Source: Pedobacter sp. WC2423
GTDB lineage: Bacteria > Bacteroidota > Bacteroidia > Sphingobacteriales > Sphingobacteriaceae
Reading direction: 5' to 3'
Assembly: GCF_040822065.1 (NCBI RefSeq)
Contig: NZ_CP162005.1
Span: 3,782,001-3,846,000, forward strand
Length of the DNA stretch: 64,000 nt
Part shown: positions 54,504-63,448 of the stretch, piece after piece
Layout: every line of letters begins with the position of its first letter
Numbering within the stretch: the first letter of the stretch is position 1
Notes under the pieces: model-generated
Told to the model about the DNA's origin: nothing
The model's input: the letters and a program-made list of their open reading frames with translations, nothing else
The model's database searches: none
Program-made: the position numbers and the translations under genes

Positions 54504-55409
54504 ATGAATGCGGATTATACCTTCATTATATTAACTTATAATGAAGAATTACATCTTCAACGGTTATTGAACTCTATAAAGGGTTTAAATGCTGCTGTTT
54601 GTATACTTGATTCTGGCAGTACAGACCTGACGCTCCAAATCGCTGAAATATCAGGTGCACAAGTCAAACAACATACATTTATTAATCATCCGCAGCAATG
54701 GCATTATGCACTGGAAACTTTTGAGATAAAGACTCCCTGGGTAATCTGTATTGATGCAGACCAGATCTTGACAGACGAACTAAGGCTGCAGTTGTTAAAT
54801 TTCAGGGATGAAGATAACCAGGATATCAACGGGATCTATTTTAACCGTAAGAACTATTTTAAAGGTAAATGGATTAAACATGGAGGTTATTTTCCTTTTT
54901 ACCTCTTAAAAATGTTCCGTTACGGATTAGGTTATTCAGATCTGAATGAAAATATGGACCATCGATTTATTGTACCTGGTAAAACTATACTATGGAAAAA
55001 CAGTTGTTTGGTGGAGGAAAATCTAAAAGAGAATAACATTCGCTTCTGGATAGATAAGCATAACCGCTATAGCGACCTGCTTGCCTATGAGGAAATAGAA
55101 AGGCGACTTAAACTACGTACGCAAACACTTGTGCCCAAATTCCGGGGTTCCCCGGATGAACATACGGCCTGGCTTAAACAGTTATGGTGGCAGATGCCCT
55201 TATTTGTTCGCCCTTTTGTATACTTTATCTATCGTTATATATTCAGACTTGGCATTCTTGATGGCCATCAAGGATTCATTTTTCACTTTTTACAGGCTTT
55301 CTGGTTTCGCCTTATCGTTGATATCAAAATTAAGGAGATTGCAGATACACCTGCGATGAAAAAAAACACAACTGACAATCCCGAAATTAAGCCTCATGCA
55401 AGAAACTGA
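54504..55409 (+). CDS. Glycosyltransferase family 2 (WaaE/KdtX-like)
   Basis: Protein of 301 residues; I use the ATG at 54504, directly after an in-frame TTG. Motifs: FIILTYNEELHLQRLLNSIK, ILDSGSTDLTLQIAEISGAQ, QWHYALETFEIKTPWVICID with DADQ. The pattern matches the WaaE-type GT2 group. The C-terminal part is rich in aromatic residues (PLFVRPFVYFIYRYIF) and may contact the membrane. It overlaps the next gene by 14 bases. Confidence 0.9.
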   Translation: MNADYTFIILTYNEELHLQRLLNSIKGLNAAVCILDSGSTDLTLQIAEISGAQVKQHTFINHPQQWHYALETFEIKTPWVICIDADQILTDELRLQLLNFRDEDNQDINGIYFNRKNYFKGKWIKHGGYFPFYLLKMFRYGLGYSDLNENMDHRFIVPGKTILWKNSCLVEENLKENNIRFWIDKHNRYSDLLAYEEIERRLKLRTQTLVPKFRGSPDEHTAWLKQLWWQMPLFVRPFVYFIYRYIFRLGILDGHQGFIFHFLQAFWFRLIVDIKIKEIADTPAMKKNTTDNPEIKPHARN

Positions 55410-55947
55410 CCTCTCAGCGTACCATAACTTCCCCTATCATCCCGGTGGAACACTGTTTAAAAGAATAGTATGGTTTTATGTTAATGCTATTTTATTTAAA
55501 ACAAGCATTATTCCATACAGCAGATTAAAAGTATACCTGTTACGATTATTTGGTGCCAGTGTAGGCGTGGGCGTGAATATCAAACCATGCGTAAACATCA
55601 AATACCCATGGTTGCTCAATATTGGAGATCATAGCTGGATTGGCGAAAATGTATGGATTGATAACCTGGTTCCAGTAAAGATTGGCAAAAATGTATGCAT
55701 ATCACAAGGTGCATTACTGCTTACAGGCAATCATAATTATAAAACTCCTTCTTTTGACCTGATTACCGGAGAGATAATATTAGAAAACGGAGTCTGGATC
55801 GGAGCTGGTGCGATCATAAACCAGGGCATTACAGCAGCATCACATTCCGTACTTACAGTAGGTTCAATAGCTACAAAAAATTTAGACCCATACTCTATCT
55901 ATCAGGGAAATCCTGCACTAAAAATCAGGTCTCGTTCAATTATTTAG
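55396..55947 (+). CDS. Hexapeptide-repeat acetyltransferase (WcaF-like)
   Basis: Protein of 183 residues with a left-handed beta-helix. Hexapeptide repeats are visible from about residue 50 (FGASVGVGVNIKPCVNIKYP, IGDHSWIGENVWI) to 165 (ILENGVWIGAGAII), with the catalytic His in LLTGNHNYKTPSFD. WcaF-type enzymes O-acetylate a sugar in exopolysaccharide assembly. It closes the first block of the operon; 476 bases without an intact gene follow. Confidence 0.92.
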   Translation: MQETDLSAYHNFPYHPGGTLFKRIVWFYVNAILFKTSIIPYSRLKVYLLRLFGASVGVGVNIKPCVNIKYPWLLNIGDHSWIGENVWIDNLVPVKIGKNVCISQGALLLTGNHNYKTPSFDLITGEIILENGVWIGAGAIINQGITAASHSVLTVGSIATKNLDPYSIYQGNPALKIRSRSII

Positions 55948-56318
55948 CTCATTTTTTTAGTACCCGTCAGTCAGCAATTGATAGTCCTCAAAATCGGTTA
56001 TTTTACTGCTTAGTTTATTGACTCCCCAAAAGTTTTGGTCTTGATCGGATCAATGCCAAATGTTGTGGAACCGGGGTATTTTTTTCTTCTTTAAGCATAT
56101 AGCTGAGTTAGACCAGTTCTGCAGGCTAATTTCAACCTTTCAAGGATCAAGCGGTAATATTGGAAAGATTGAATAAATGCTTTCTTCTTTGCTCAACATC
56201 ATATTATAATTTAAGTTGAACAAATCTGCATAAACCTTAATTATGCAGAACCTATGAGAGACGGAATCCCAACCTATATTCATTAAAAAAAGACCGGCAT
56301 AGTAGTAGATTTATTGTA

Positions 56319-56445
56319 AAAAAGTAGCGAGGAGGCTTGGATTAAATCTTACATTTTTGTGTATATTCCGGTCAAAAATTATGTTATCGGCTATGCAATT
56401 GAAATAAATGGGAACGGAGATCTATGTGTAGAATTTCAGGTATAA
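56319..56445 (+). pseudogene. Possible decayed UpxY-like fragment
   Basis: In one frame the sequence reads SSEEAWIKSYIFVYIPVKNY, which resembles VEEPLIKSYLFVHINQHQQT of the intact antiterminator at 36753-37271 (9 of 14 identical over the best part). There is no start and the frame ends at a TAA at 56443. It overlaps the start of the following amidotransferase gene. It could be a relic of an older, separate polysaccharide operon. The rest of the gap 55948-56318 has no recognisable gene. Confidence 0.45.
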
Positions 56446-58223
56446 TTGATAAAAAAAGATCAATAGATCAAATCGAACGGGAGGTTAAGGGCATGTGCGA
56501 CATAATGGCGCACGGCGGTCCGGATGGGGAGGGGTTTTATACTAACGCCAGCGAAGGAATTGTGATTGGACATAGACGTTTGGCGTTGATCGATCTCTCT
56601 CCTTGTGGTCATCAACCAATGAAATATCAAGCAGGCGAATTTATAATTTCTTTCAATGGAGAAATTTTCAATTACCAGGAACTCAAACAGGAACTTCAAA
56701 ATTTGGGCTTTTTATTTGATACCGAAAGCGATACCGAAGTTATACTAGTTGCCTATGTAGCTTGGGGCATAGCGAGCTTCGCAAAGCTCAAAGGCATGTT
56801 TGCGTTTTATTTATATGACTCAAACCTTAAATGCAGCTATTTAGTCCGCGACCAATCGGGTATTAAACCCTTATATTATCGCGCAACAGCACAAAATTTA
56901 GTTTTTTCTTCAGAAGTTAAGGCTTTTACCAAAACCTGTTATAGTTATAGCGAACAACCTGATTGGAAAATCTATTTCCTCGCTTTTGGACACATACCAG
57001 AACCATATAGCACTTTTAACGAAGTATTGATGCTCGCAAAGGGGCATTATCTGGAATGGCAACATCAATCGGATACTTTCGAAATCAAAAATTATGTCCA
57101 GCTTCGGCAAATTGAAAGAATTTCGGACAAAGAGGCTGCTAAATTGGCTGTGGAACAAAATTTACGTGCATCGGTCAAAAGACACCTATTATCAGATGCT
57201 AAAATTGGCGTTTTTTTAAGCGGCGGCATAGATAGTAGTATTGTAACACTACTTGCAGATGAAGTTATGAACCAGAATCTAAGTACCCTGAACACCATTT
57301 CGATCAACTTCGAAGAAACAGCCTATTCAGAGAAAGTATTTCAGGATACTGTAACTGAGAAAATTAATAGCAAGCATTCGGAATACACCATTACCCAAGC
57401 TATCTTTTTAGAACATTTTCCTGCTGCTCTAAAAGCTATTGATCAACCGACTGCAGATGGGGTCAACTCATGGTTTATAAATTATTTTGCAAAAGAAAAT
57501 GGGTTGAAAGCAGTTTTATCTGGCATTGGTGCAGATGAGCTTTTTGGAGGTTATCCATCTTTCACACGGATGGGACTAGTTAAACAACTTAAAAAGTTAC
57601 CAAAACTCATCCTTAAGAAGAGCTTGATCTTCAAGAAGTCAGCTTTTAAGCGTTTTTACTATTTAAGTTATCAAAACACTGTTGGTGAATATCTTTTTTT
57701 AAGGGGAATATTTACCCCAGATGAAATCTCAGCTTTATTGAATTGCACCATAGAGAAAGTAGATGGTGTACTAAAAAATGTAAACATTGCACCCGTCCCC
57801 AATTATTTAGATAATGGAGAAAGGGCAAGCTGGTTGGAATGCAATTTATACATGCAGAACCAATTGCTTAAAGATACCGATTCTATGAGCATGCAGCACG
57901 GTGTAGAGGTACGGGTCCCGTTTTTAGATCAGGACTTACTTGATACGCTTAAATCTATTAAACCCAAGCTGAAATTTAAAACTGATCGGCCAAAATCACT
58001 TTTGATTGATGCATTTTCTTCCATACTGCCAACTGCAGTATGGGACCGAAAAAAAATGGGCTTTACCTTCCCCTTCCAACTTTGGTTAACAAAAGACGAG
58101 CAATTTTTAACTTCGATAAGAACGGGTGGAAACCAAAGTGCAACAAAAATAGTTGATACATTTAGACAGGGTAATTTACATTGGAGTAAAGTAATGTTGC
58201 TTTACCAGGTATTTAAAAATTAG
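56424..58223 (+). CDS. Asparagine synthase-like glutamine amidotransferase
   Basis: Protein of 599 residues. The N-terminal glutaminase domain starts with the nucleophile Cys2 (MCRISGIIDKK) and shows HRRLALIDLSPCGHQPM and FNGEIFNYQELKQEL. The synthetase domain has the PP-loop LSGGIDSSIV (265-274) and SGIGADELFGGYPSF. In polysaccharide loci such enzymes often amidate a sugar acid rather than make asparagine; that is inference from context. The start lies inside the decayed UpxY fragment. Confidence 0.92.
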   Translation: MCRISGIIDKKRSIDQIEREVKGMCDIMAHGGPDGEGFYTNASEGIVIGHRRLALIDLSPCGHQPMKYQAGEFIISFNGEIFNYQELKQELQNLGFLFDTESDTEVILVAYVAWGIASFAKLKGMFAFYLYDSNLKCSYLVRDQSGIKPLYYRATAQNLVFSSEVKAFTKTCYSYSEQPDWKIYFLAFGHIPEPYSTFNEVLMLAKGHYLEWQHQSDTFEIKNYVQLRQIERISDKEAAKLAVEQNLRASVKRHLLSDAKIGVFLSGGIDSSIVTLLADEVMNQNLSTLNTISINFEETAYSEKVFQDTVTEKINSKHSEYTITQAIFLEHFPAALKAIDQPTADGVNSWFINYFAKENGLKAVLSGIGADELFGGYPSFTRMGLVKQLKKLPKLILKKSLIFKKSAFKRFYYLSYQNTVGEYLFLRGIFTPDEISALLNCTIEKVDGVLKNVNIAPVPNYLDNGERASWLECNLYMQNQLLKDTDSMSMQHGVEVRVPFLDQDLLDTLKSIKPKLKFKTDRPKSLLIDAFSSILPTAVWDRKKMGFTFPFQLWLTKDEQFLTSIRTGGNQSATKIVDTFRQGNLHWSKVMLLYQVFKN

Positions 58224-58232
58224 AGAAACGAG

Positions 58233-59336
58233 TTGAGAGATTGTAGAGTTCTTTTTCTGACCTTGCATACCTTCAGTTTAACCGGGGGCATCGAGAAAAT
58301 GAGTAAAACATTTGCAAAAGCACTAGATGATTTAAAAGTTGCCAGGCAGATTGTTTCTTATCAGGTGTTATCTATGTACGATGACCTGGCCGATCCGCAA
58401 TATATTCCGCAAGACCAATTCAAAGGATATAAGGCTAATCGGTTTGTTTTCGGAATGGCAGCAGTAAGAAAAGGCTTAAATGCTGACGTCCTCATCATCA
58501 GTCATCTGCACCTCCTGGTTTTTGCCAGCATTGTTAAGAAATTGAAACCTAATATCAGAATTGTACTTTTTGCCCATGGCATAGAAATCTGGAGCCCACT
58601 ACCCAATTGGAAAAAGCTGTTGTTAAATAAAATAGAGATTTGGGCTGTGAGCCAGTATACTGCAGCGCAAGTAATAAGTCGGCACGGCATTAATCAAAAA
58701 CAGATAAAAGTTTTGAATAATAGCATAGACCCATTCTTAAAAATATCCAATGTAACATCAAAACCAAATTTGTTATTAAATAAATACGCTATCAATAGTG
58801 GTCAAAAGGTTTTGTTGACCATTTGCCGTTTATCTTCAGCCGAACAGTATAAAGGTTATGATCTTGTGATTAAATCACTAAAACAAGTTATCCAACTCTA
58901 TCCTGATCTTGTTTATCTATTGGTTGGAAAAGCAGATGTAATAGAATTGGCGCGGCTAAACGAACTCATTGAAGAATTTAAAGTAGATAAAAATGTAATT
59001 CTTACCGGATTTGTTCCTGATTTGGAATTAAATCATCATTATCAATTGGCGGATGTATTTGTAATGCCAAGCAAAGCTGAAGGGTTTGGCCTTGTATTTA
59101 TAGAAGCGGCTGCCCATGGCTGTTCGGTTATCGGTGGCAATGCTGACGGTAGCAGGGACGCCTTATTAAACGGTGAATTGGGAATGTTGATTGATCCCAC
59201 TAGCCAAGCAGAGATTGAAACAGCAATTTTGATTGCTCTGCAAAAAGGCAAACAAGATGACATCCAAAAAAAATGTATGGAAAAATTTGGTTATGAGGTT
59301 TATAAAAAGAAAGTGGCCGAACTATTAAAATATTGA
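58233..59336 (+). CDS. Glycosyltransferase family 4
   Basis: GT-B enzyme of 367 residues starting at a TTG at 58233, 9 bases after the amidotransferase gene. It shares its plan and many residues with the enzyme at 37384-38511: FLTLHTFSLTGGIEKMSKTF, FAHGIEIWSPLPNWKKLLL, and VMPSKAEGFGLVFIEAAAHG followed by a NADGS stretch. This points to duplication or to two related modules joined in one locus. It is the last gene of the polysaccharide region. Confidence 0.92.
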   Translation: MRDCRVLFLTLHTFSLTGGIEKMSKTFAKALDDLKVARQIVSYQVLSMYDDLADPQYIPQDQFKGYKANRFVFGMAAVRKGLNADVLIISHLHLLVFASIVKKLKPNIRIVLFAHGIEIWSPLPNWKKLLLNKIEIWAVSQYTAAQVISRHGINQKQIKVLNNSIDPFLKISNVTSKPNLLLNKYAINSGQKVLLTICRLSSAEQYKGYDLVIKSLKQVIQLYPDLVYLLVGKADVIELARLNELIEEFKVDKNVILTGFVPDLELNHHYQLADVFVMPSKAEGFGLVFIEAAAHGCSVIGGNADGSRDALLNGELGMLIDPTSQAEIETAILIALQKGKQDDIQKKCMEKFGYEVYKKKVAELLKY

Positions 59337-59508
59337 CAGCTGGCCTAATTTAACCAATAAGGCTATAATTTGGTTAGAGAATTGCCCACTTAGGGGGAGC
59401 AAAGATTTTCAGGAATGAAAATCACGTAGAAACCTCATTCTAACTATTATTATGGTTTTTTTATTCCATATTGAGGAACTATCCTTACCCATTCAATTTT
59501 TCAATTGC

Positions 59509-59556
59509 CATTTTCGTTTAGTTTAACAGCAAAAATTGCTGAACTAAACGAAAATG
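59509..59556. repeat. Inverted repeat after the last polysaccharide gene
   Basis: 59509-59532 and 59536-59556 are complementary over 21 positions with a 3-base bulge; the arms include CATTTTCGTTTAGTT and its complement. It lies about 170 bases after the last glycosyltransferase and could end that transcript, though no T-run follows directly. The remaining sequence 59337-59508 has no gene. Confidence 0.6.
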
Positions 59557-59629
59557 TTCTACAAATATTTAACAAGATACTTTTTACGCCTGATCCCAAA
59601 AATTGAATATTTCGGAAGATCTGTAAATC

Positions 59630-59664
59630 AAAAAACCTGTTATCGTTATGATAACAGGTTTTTT
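59630..59664. terminator. Intrinsic terminator downstream of tRNA-Asp
   Basis: AAAAAACCTGTTATC (59630-59644) and GATAACAGGTTTTTT (59650-59664) form a perfect 15-base stem with a 5-base loop, with A and T runs on the two sides, so it can work in both directions. It lies 19 bases after the tRNA 3' end. Confidence 0.85.
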
Positions 59665-59683
59665 GATGTTTTGTCTAATCTTG

Positions 59684-59757
59684 CGGACCGGACGGGACTC
59701 GAACCCGCGACCTCCGCCGTGACAGGGCGGCATTCTAACCAGCTGAACTACCGGTCC
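59684..59757 (-). tRNA. tRNA-Asp (GTC)
   Basis: A 74-nt cloverleaf on the minus strand: acceptor GGACCGG with CCGGTCC plus discriminator G, D-arm AGTTCAGCTGGTTAGAAT, anticodon GTC (complement of 59721-59723) in CCTGTCAC, and T-arm GCGGGTTCGAGTCCCGT. The CCA end is not encoded. A good promoter lies upstream and a terminator downstream. Confidence 0.96.
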
Positions 59758-59777
59758 GTCTTTCCCTTTCGGGATTG

Positions 59778-59807
59778 CAAATATAGGAACTATAATTACA
59801 ATTCAAA
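59778..59807 (-). promoter_or_regulatory. Predicted promoter of tRNA-Asp
   Basis: On the minus strand TTTG (59807-59804) and TATATTTG (59785-59778) are 18 bases apart and match both Bacteroidetes elements. Transcription would start about 14 bases before the mature tRNA. Confidence 0.75.
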
Positions 59808-59846
59808 ATTAATATATTAATTATTTTTGAATAAAAACCTAACTCA

Positions 59847-60920
59847 TTAAGCTACAGAGCCCTCTTTCATCTTTTCTGCATTCTCAGCGAACTGTAATGC
59901 ATCAATTAGTTCTTGTACGCCACCATCCATCACCCCATTCAGGTTATATAACGTTAAACCGATACGGTGATCCGTTACCCTTCCCTGCGGATAATTATAC
60001 GTTCTGATCTTAGCTGAACGGTCACCAGTAGAGACCATCGTTTTACGTCTTGAAGCAATATCTCCATTACGTTTCTGCAATTCGATATCATATAGCTTAC
60101 TCCGTAACATCTCCATCGCAATCTCTCTGTTACCCAACTGTGAACGTTCCTGCTGACAAACAACAACCATACCTGATGGTCTGTGTGTCAACTGTACTTT
60201 CGTCTCTACCTTATTTACATTCTGTCCACCTGCACCACCTGAACGCGAAGTCTGCAGATCAATATCAGCAGGGTTCAAATAGAAATCGATTTCCTCGGCC
60301 TCAGGCAATACCGCTACCGAAGCAGCTGAAGTATGTACCCTTCCCTGTGTTTCTGTATCAGGCACACGCTGTACACGGTGTACACCAGACTCATATTTCA
60401 ATTGTCCGTATACATCTTCTCCGCTAACTTTCATGATCACCTCTTTGTATCCGCCGGCTGTACCTTCAGTAACATCCACAACTTCAACTTTCCAGCGTTT
60501 CTGCTCAAAGAAACGGGTATACATCCGGAATAAATCACCAGCAAATAAAGCTGCTTCATCACCACCAGTACCACCTCTGATCTCGAACACTGCATTTTTA
60601 GAATCCTCAGGATCTACAGGGATCAGCATCAGGCGAACCTTTTCCTCAATCTCTTCCTGCTGTTTCAACAGCAGATCTAATTCTTCTTTAGCCATTTCAC
60701 GCATCTCCGCATCCTTTTCAGTCAGCAGAATTTCTTTGTTTGCGTCAATGTTGCTCATTACATTTTTGTAAACCAGATACTCATTTACAATCTTGCTTAA
60801 ATCTTTATATTCTTTATTTAACTGGGCAAAACGTTTCATATCCTGCATAGTATCAGGATTAGTCAATTGCTCTTCTACATCTTCCCAGCGAATTTTTATA
60901 GCTTCTAATTTCTCTAACAT
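59847..60920 (-). CDS. prfA: Peptide chain release factor 1
   Basis: Ends translation at UAA and UAG. I choose the ATG at 60920 (MLEKLEAIKIRWEDVEEQLT, 357 residues, normal length). The catalytic GGQ motif is in RSGGAGGQNVNKVETKVQLT (Gln233). The upstream SGVHRVQRVPDTETQGRVHT stretch is typical of RF1. The gene seems to stand alone; the gap 60939-61145 has no gene. Confidence 0.96.
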   Translation of the reverse strand: MLEKLEAIKIRWEDVEEQLTNPDTMQDMKRFAQLNKEYKDLSKIVNEYLVYKNVMSNIDANKEILLTEKDAEMREMAKEELDLLLKQQEEIEEKVRLMLIPVDPEDSKNAVFEIRGGTGGDEAALFAGDLFRMYTRFFEQKRWKVEVVDVTEGTAGGYKEVIMKVSGEDVYGQLKYESGVHRVQRVPDTETQGRVHTSAASVAVLPEAEEIDFYLNPADIDLQTSRSGGAGGQNVNKVETKVQLTHRPSGMVVVCQQERSQLGNREIAMEMLRSKLYDIELQKRNGDIASRRKTMVSTGDRSAKIRTYNYPQGRVTDHRIGLTLYNLNGVMDGGVQELIDALQFAENAEKMKEGSVA

Positions 60921-61145
60921 AATCTTTTTATTCAGCAAATAAATAGCTGCTCAACCCCTTTCACAATGTTTATACCGTTAATCTCCAGCTTATCTGGCTG
61001 GAAACTACCGGATCAGAAAGGTATACTGAAGCACTTGGTATTTATCAGGATTACAAAAATAAGGAATTTCGGTGAAATATAGGATTGTTTTTCAAGGACA
61101 GTCAGGCTACGCAACTAATAATTGATCAGCGCATTAGTAAAGATT

Positions 61146-61904
61146 TTATTCCCCTGCCTTTTCAAAATACTTTAAACTCAACTCTTCACCATCAAAAACG
61201 GCATAAGAATTAAATCCAAACCATTCTCCAATATTGTAATATTTACTTTCTTTACCCAGGTCAACGATCATCGGTAAATGACGGTGACCATAAATAAAAT
61301 AATCATAATGCTGTTTTTCAAGCACCTCTCTCGAATACACAGCCAGCCACTCTTTATCCTCACCCAGAAAAACTTCTTCTGTTGCCGTATTCACAATCCT
61401 GCTATGTCCAGACCAGCCAGTAGCGATTCCTAAACCAATTCTTGGTGGAAGCACAGAGAATAACCACCTGCAAACCGGATTTCTGAAGAATTTCCGCAAC
61501 ACCCGGTAACCTGCATCGCCAGGCCCCAGGCCATCACCGTGATGCAGATAAAAACTTTTCCCACCTCTATGAATAACCAGCTCATCACTAACGATCTGTA
61601 TCCCCATTTCTTTGGTAAAATAATCATCTACCCACATGTCGTGGTTTCCTTTAAAAAAATAGATTTTAATACCCGCATCAGACATGGAAGCTAATTTCCC
61701 AAGTAAACGGATATATCCTTTAGGTACAACGGTTTTATACTCAAACCAAAAATCAAAAATATCTCCCATCAAAAATAACTCTGCACAAGTTGGTTCAATG
61801 GTATTAAGCCAGCGTACAATCCTGTCTTCACGAAGGCGGCTTGCAGCATGATTTGGTGACCCTAAATGAAAATCAGAGGCAAAATATATGTTCTTTTTCA
61901 TCAA
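61146..61904 (-). CDS. lpxH: UDP-2,3-diacylglucosamine diphosphatase
   Basis: Calcineurin-like metallophosphatase of 252 residues in lipid A synthesis. Metal motifs are visible: YFASDFHLGSP, LMGDIFDFWFEY, KGNHDMWVDDYF, YLHHGDGLGPGD and YGHRHLPMIV. The combination of GDIFDFW and HHGDG fits LpxH. It is cytosolic or loosely membrane-bound. The reading begins with two Met codons; either could serve. Confidence 0.9.
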   Translation of the reverse strand: MMKKNIYFASDFHLGSPNHAASRLREDRIVRWLNTIEPTCAELFLMGDIFDFWFEYKTVVPKGYIRLLGKLASMSDAGIKIYFFKGNHDMWVDDYFTKEMGIQIVSDELVIHRGGKSFYLHHGDGLGPGDAGYRVLRKFFRNPVCRWLFSVLPPRIGLGIATGWSGHSRIVNTATEEVFLGEDKEWLAVYSREVLEKQHYDYFIYGHRHLPMIVDLGKESKYYNIGEWFGFNSYAVFDGEELSLKYFEKAGE

Positions 61905-62104
61905 TATTCAAAGATAGTCAACCATTTTATCAATCATGTCCAAAAATATTTTTTACCGGCAATCGGCCTTAACCCTATGATAAAATGAATACTTAGCCCA
62001 TTAGATCAGTCAGCTTTGTCAAATCAGCCTCAATTTTGAATCAAATGCAGACAGTTGAGAATCATTACAAACAAATTTTGTAAATTCGCAACAAATTTAA
62101 ATAC

Positions 62105-63115
62105 ATGATTTCTACAGATATAGCCATCATTGGCGCCGGACCCGTAGGTTTGTTTGCTATTTTCGAAGCAGGTTTGCTTAAAATGCGTTGTCATTTAATT
62201 GATTACTTACCTCAGGTTGGAGGTCAGCTTTCCGAAATTTACCCTAAAAAACCTATATATGATATCCCTGGTTATCCGAGCGTACTAGCTCAGGAACTAG
62301 TTGATAACCTGGTAGAACAAGCTAAACCATTTCACCCTGGTTATACTTTAGGCGAACGTATTGAAGGTTTGGAGAAACGTGGTGAAGGTGATTTCGTACT
62401 GACAACCAATATGGGTACTATCATAGAAGCCAAAGTTGTAGTAATTGCTGGTGGATTAGGTTGTTTTGAACCTCGTAAACCTGTCGTATCCGGACTAGAG
62501 CAGTTTGAAAACGGACGCGGCGTAAATTACATGATCCTTGATCCTGAGCAGTACCGCGGACAGAAAATGGTAATTGCAGGTGGTGGTGACTCTGCATTGG
62601 ACTGGACTATATTCCTTGCTGATCTAGTTGAAGAATTAACACTTGTACACCGCAGCGAAAGCTTCCGTGGAGCACCAGACTCCGTAGCTAAAGTAATGCA
62701 GCTGGCAGAGAGCGGAAAAATCAATCTTGTACTCAACAGTAACCTGGGTGCTGTAACAGGAACAGGCAAGCTGGAAAAGGTAGAGATTGTACACAACAAA
62801 ACACTTGAAAAAACTATCGTTGATGCTGACCATTTAATTCCTCTTTTTGGATTAAGCCCTAAATTAGGCCCGATTGAGCAATGGAACCTGAATATTCATA
62901 AAAGTGCAATCGAAGTTAATACTGATGATTACTCGACCAATATCCCGGGTATTTATGCAATCGGTGATATCAATACTTATACAAACAAATTGAAACTAAT
63001 CCTTTGTGGATTCCACGAGGCTGCATTGATGAGTCATAGTGCTTACCAGTACATGAACCCTGGTATTAAATACACGATGAAATATACCACAGTTAACGGA
63101 GTAGCAGAATTTTAA
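62105..63115 (+). CDS. Ferredoxin--NADP reductase, thioredoxin-reductase-like
   Basis: FAD enzyme of 336 residues with two Rossmann motifs: GAGPVGLFAIFEAGLLKMRC near the start and MVIAGGGDSALDWTIFLADL in the middle. There is no CxxC redox pair, which separates it from thioredoxin reductase and fits the YumC/FNR type. The C-terminal FAD motif is IPGIYAIGDINTYTNKLKLI. A [2Fe-2S] ferredoxin gene follows after 3 bases and is the probable electron partner. Confidence 0.92.
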   Translation: MISTDIAIIGAGPVGLFAIFEAGLLKMRCHLIDYLPQVGGQLSEIYPKKPIYDIPGYPSVLAQELVDNLVEQAKPFHPGYTLGERIEGLEKRGEGDFVLTTNMGTIIEAKVVVIAGGLGCFEPRKPVVSGLEQFENGRGVNYMILDPEQYRGQKMVIAGGGDSALDWTIFLADLVEELTLVHRSESFRGAPDSVAKVMQLAESGKINLVLNSNLGAVTGTGKLEKVEIVHNKTLEKTIVDADHLIPLFGLSPKLGPIEQWNLNIHKSAIEVNTDDYSTNIPGIYAIGDINTYTNKLKLILCGFHEAALMSHSAYQYMNPGIKYTMKYTTVNGVAEF

Positions 63116-63118
63116 ATA

Positions 63119-63448
63119 ATGGAAGAAAATAATATTACCGTACACGTTCAGAACCCTGATGGCACATTAACTTCACTGGAAGCCCCTGTTGATATGGGAT
63201 TAAGTTTGATGGAGTATCTTAAAGCGTGTGAATATGATATTTTAGCTACCTGCGGTGGGATGGCCTTATGCGCAACCTGCTGTGTGGATGTTTTGGAAGG
63301 TGAAGACAAGTTAAAGGAAATGACAGATGACGAATATGCCATGCTGGATACTTTACCTGACCTTTTACCAAATTCAAGATTAGCTTGTCAGCTGCAATTA
63401 AGCCACGAAATGGATGGGCTGGTTGTCAAACTGCACGGTACTGACTAA
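63119..63448 (+). CDS. [2Fe-2S] ferredoxin (adrenodoxin type)
   Basis: Protein of 109 residues. Cluster ligands are visible in ATCGGMALCATC (C-x5-C-x2-C) with the distal Cys in SRLACQLQL. It lies 3 bases after the reductase gene, so the pair is an electron-transfer module. Its stop overlaps the stop of the convergent gene on the other strand by 2 bases. Confidence 0.94.
   Translation: MEENNITVHVQNPDGTLTSLEAPVDMGLSLMEYLKACEYDILATCGGMALCATCCVDVLEGEDKLKEMTDDEYAMLDTLPDLLPNSRLACQLQLSHEMDGLVVKLHGTD

Noticed and set aside
59554..59820. Open frame of 88 codons containing RTGLEPATSAVTGRHSNQL
   Set aside because: It is the antisense reading of tRNA-Asp. This peptide is a well-known annotation artefact from the complement of tRNA genes.
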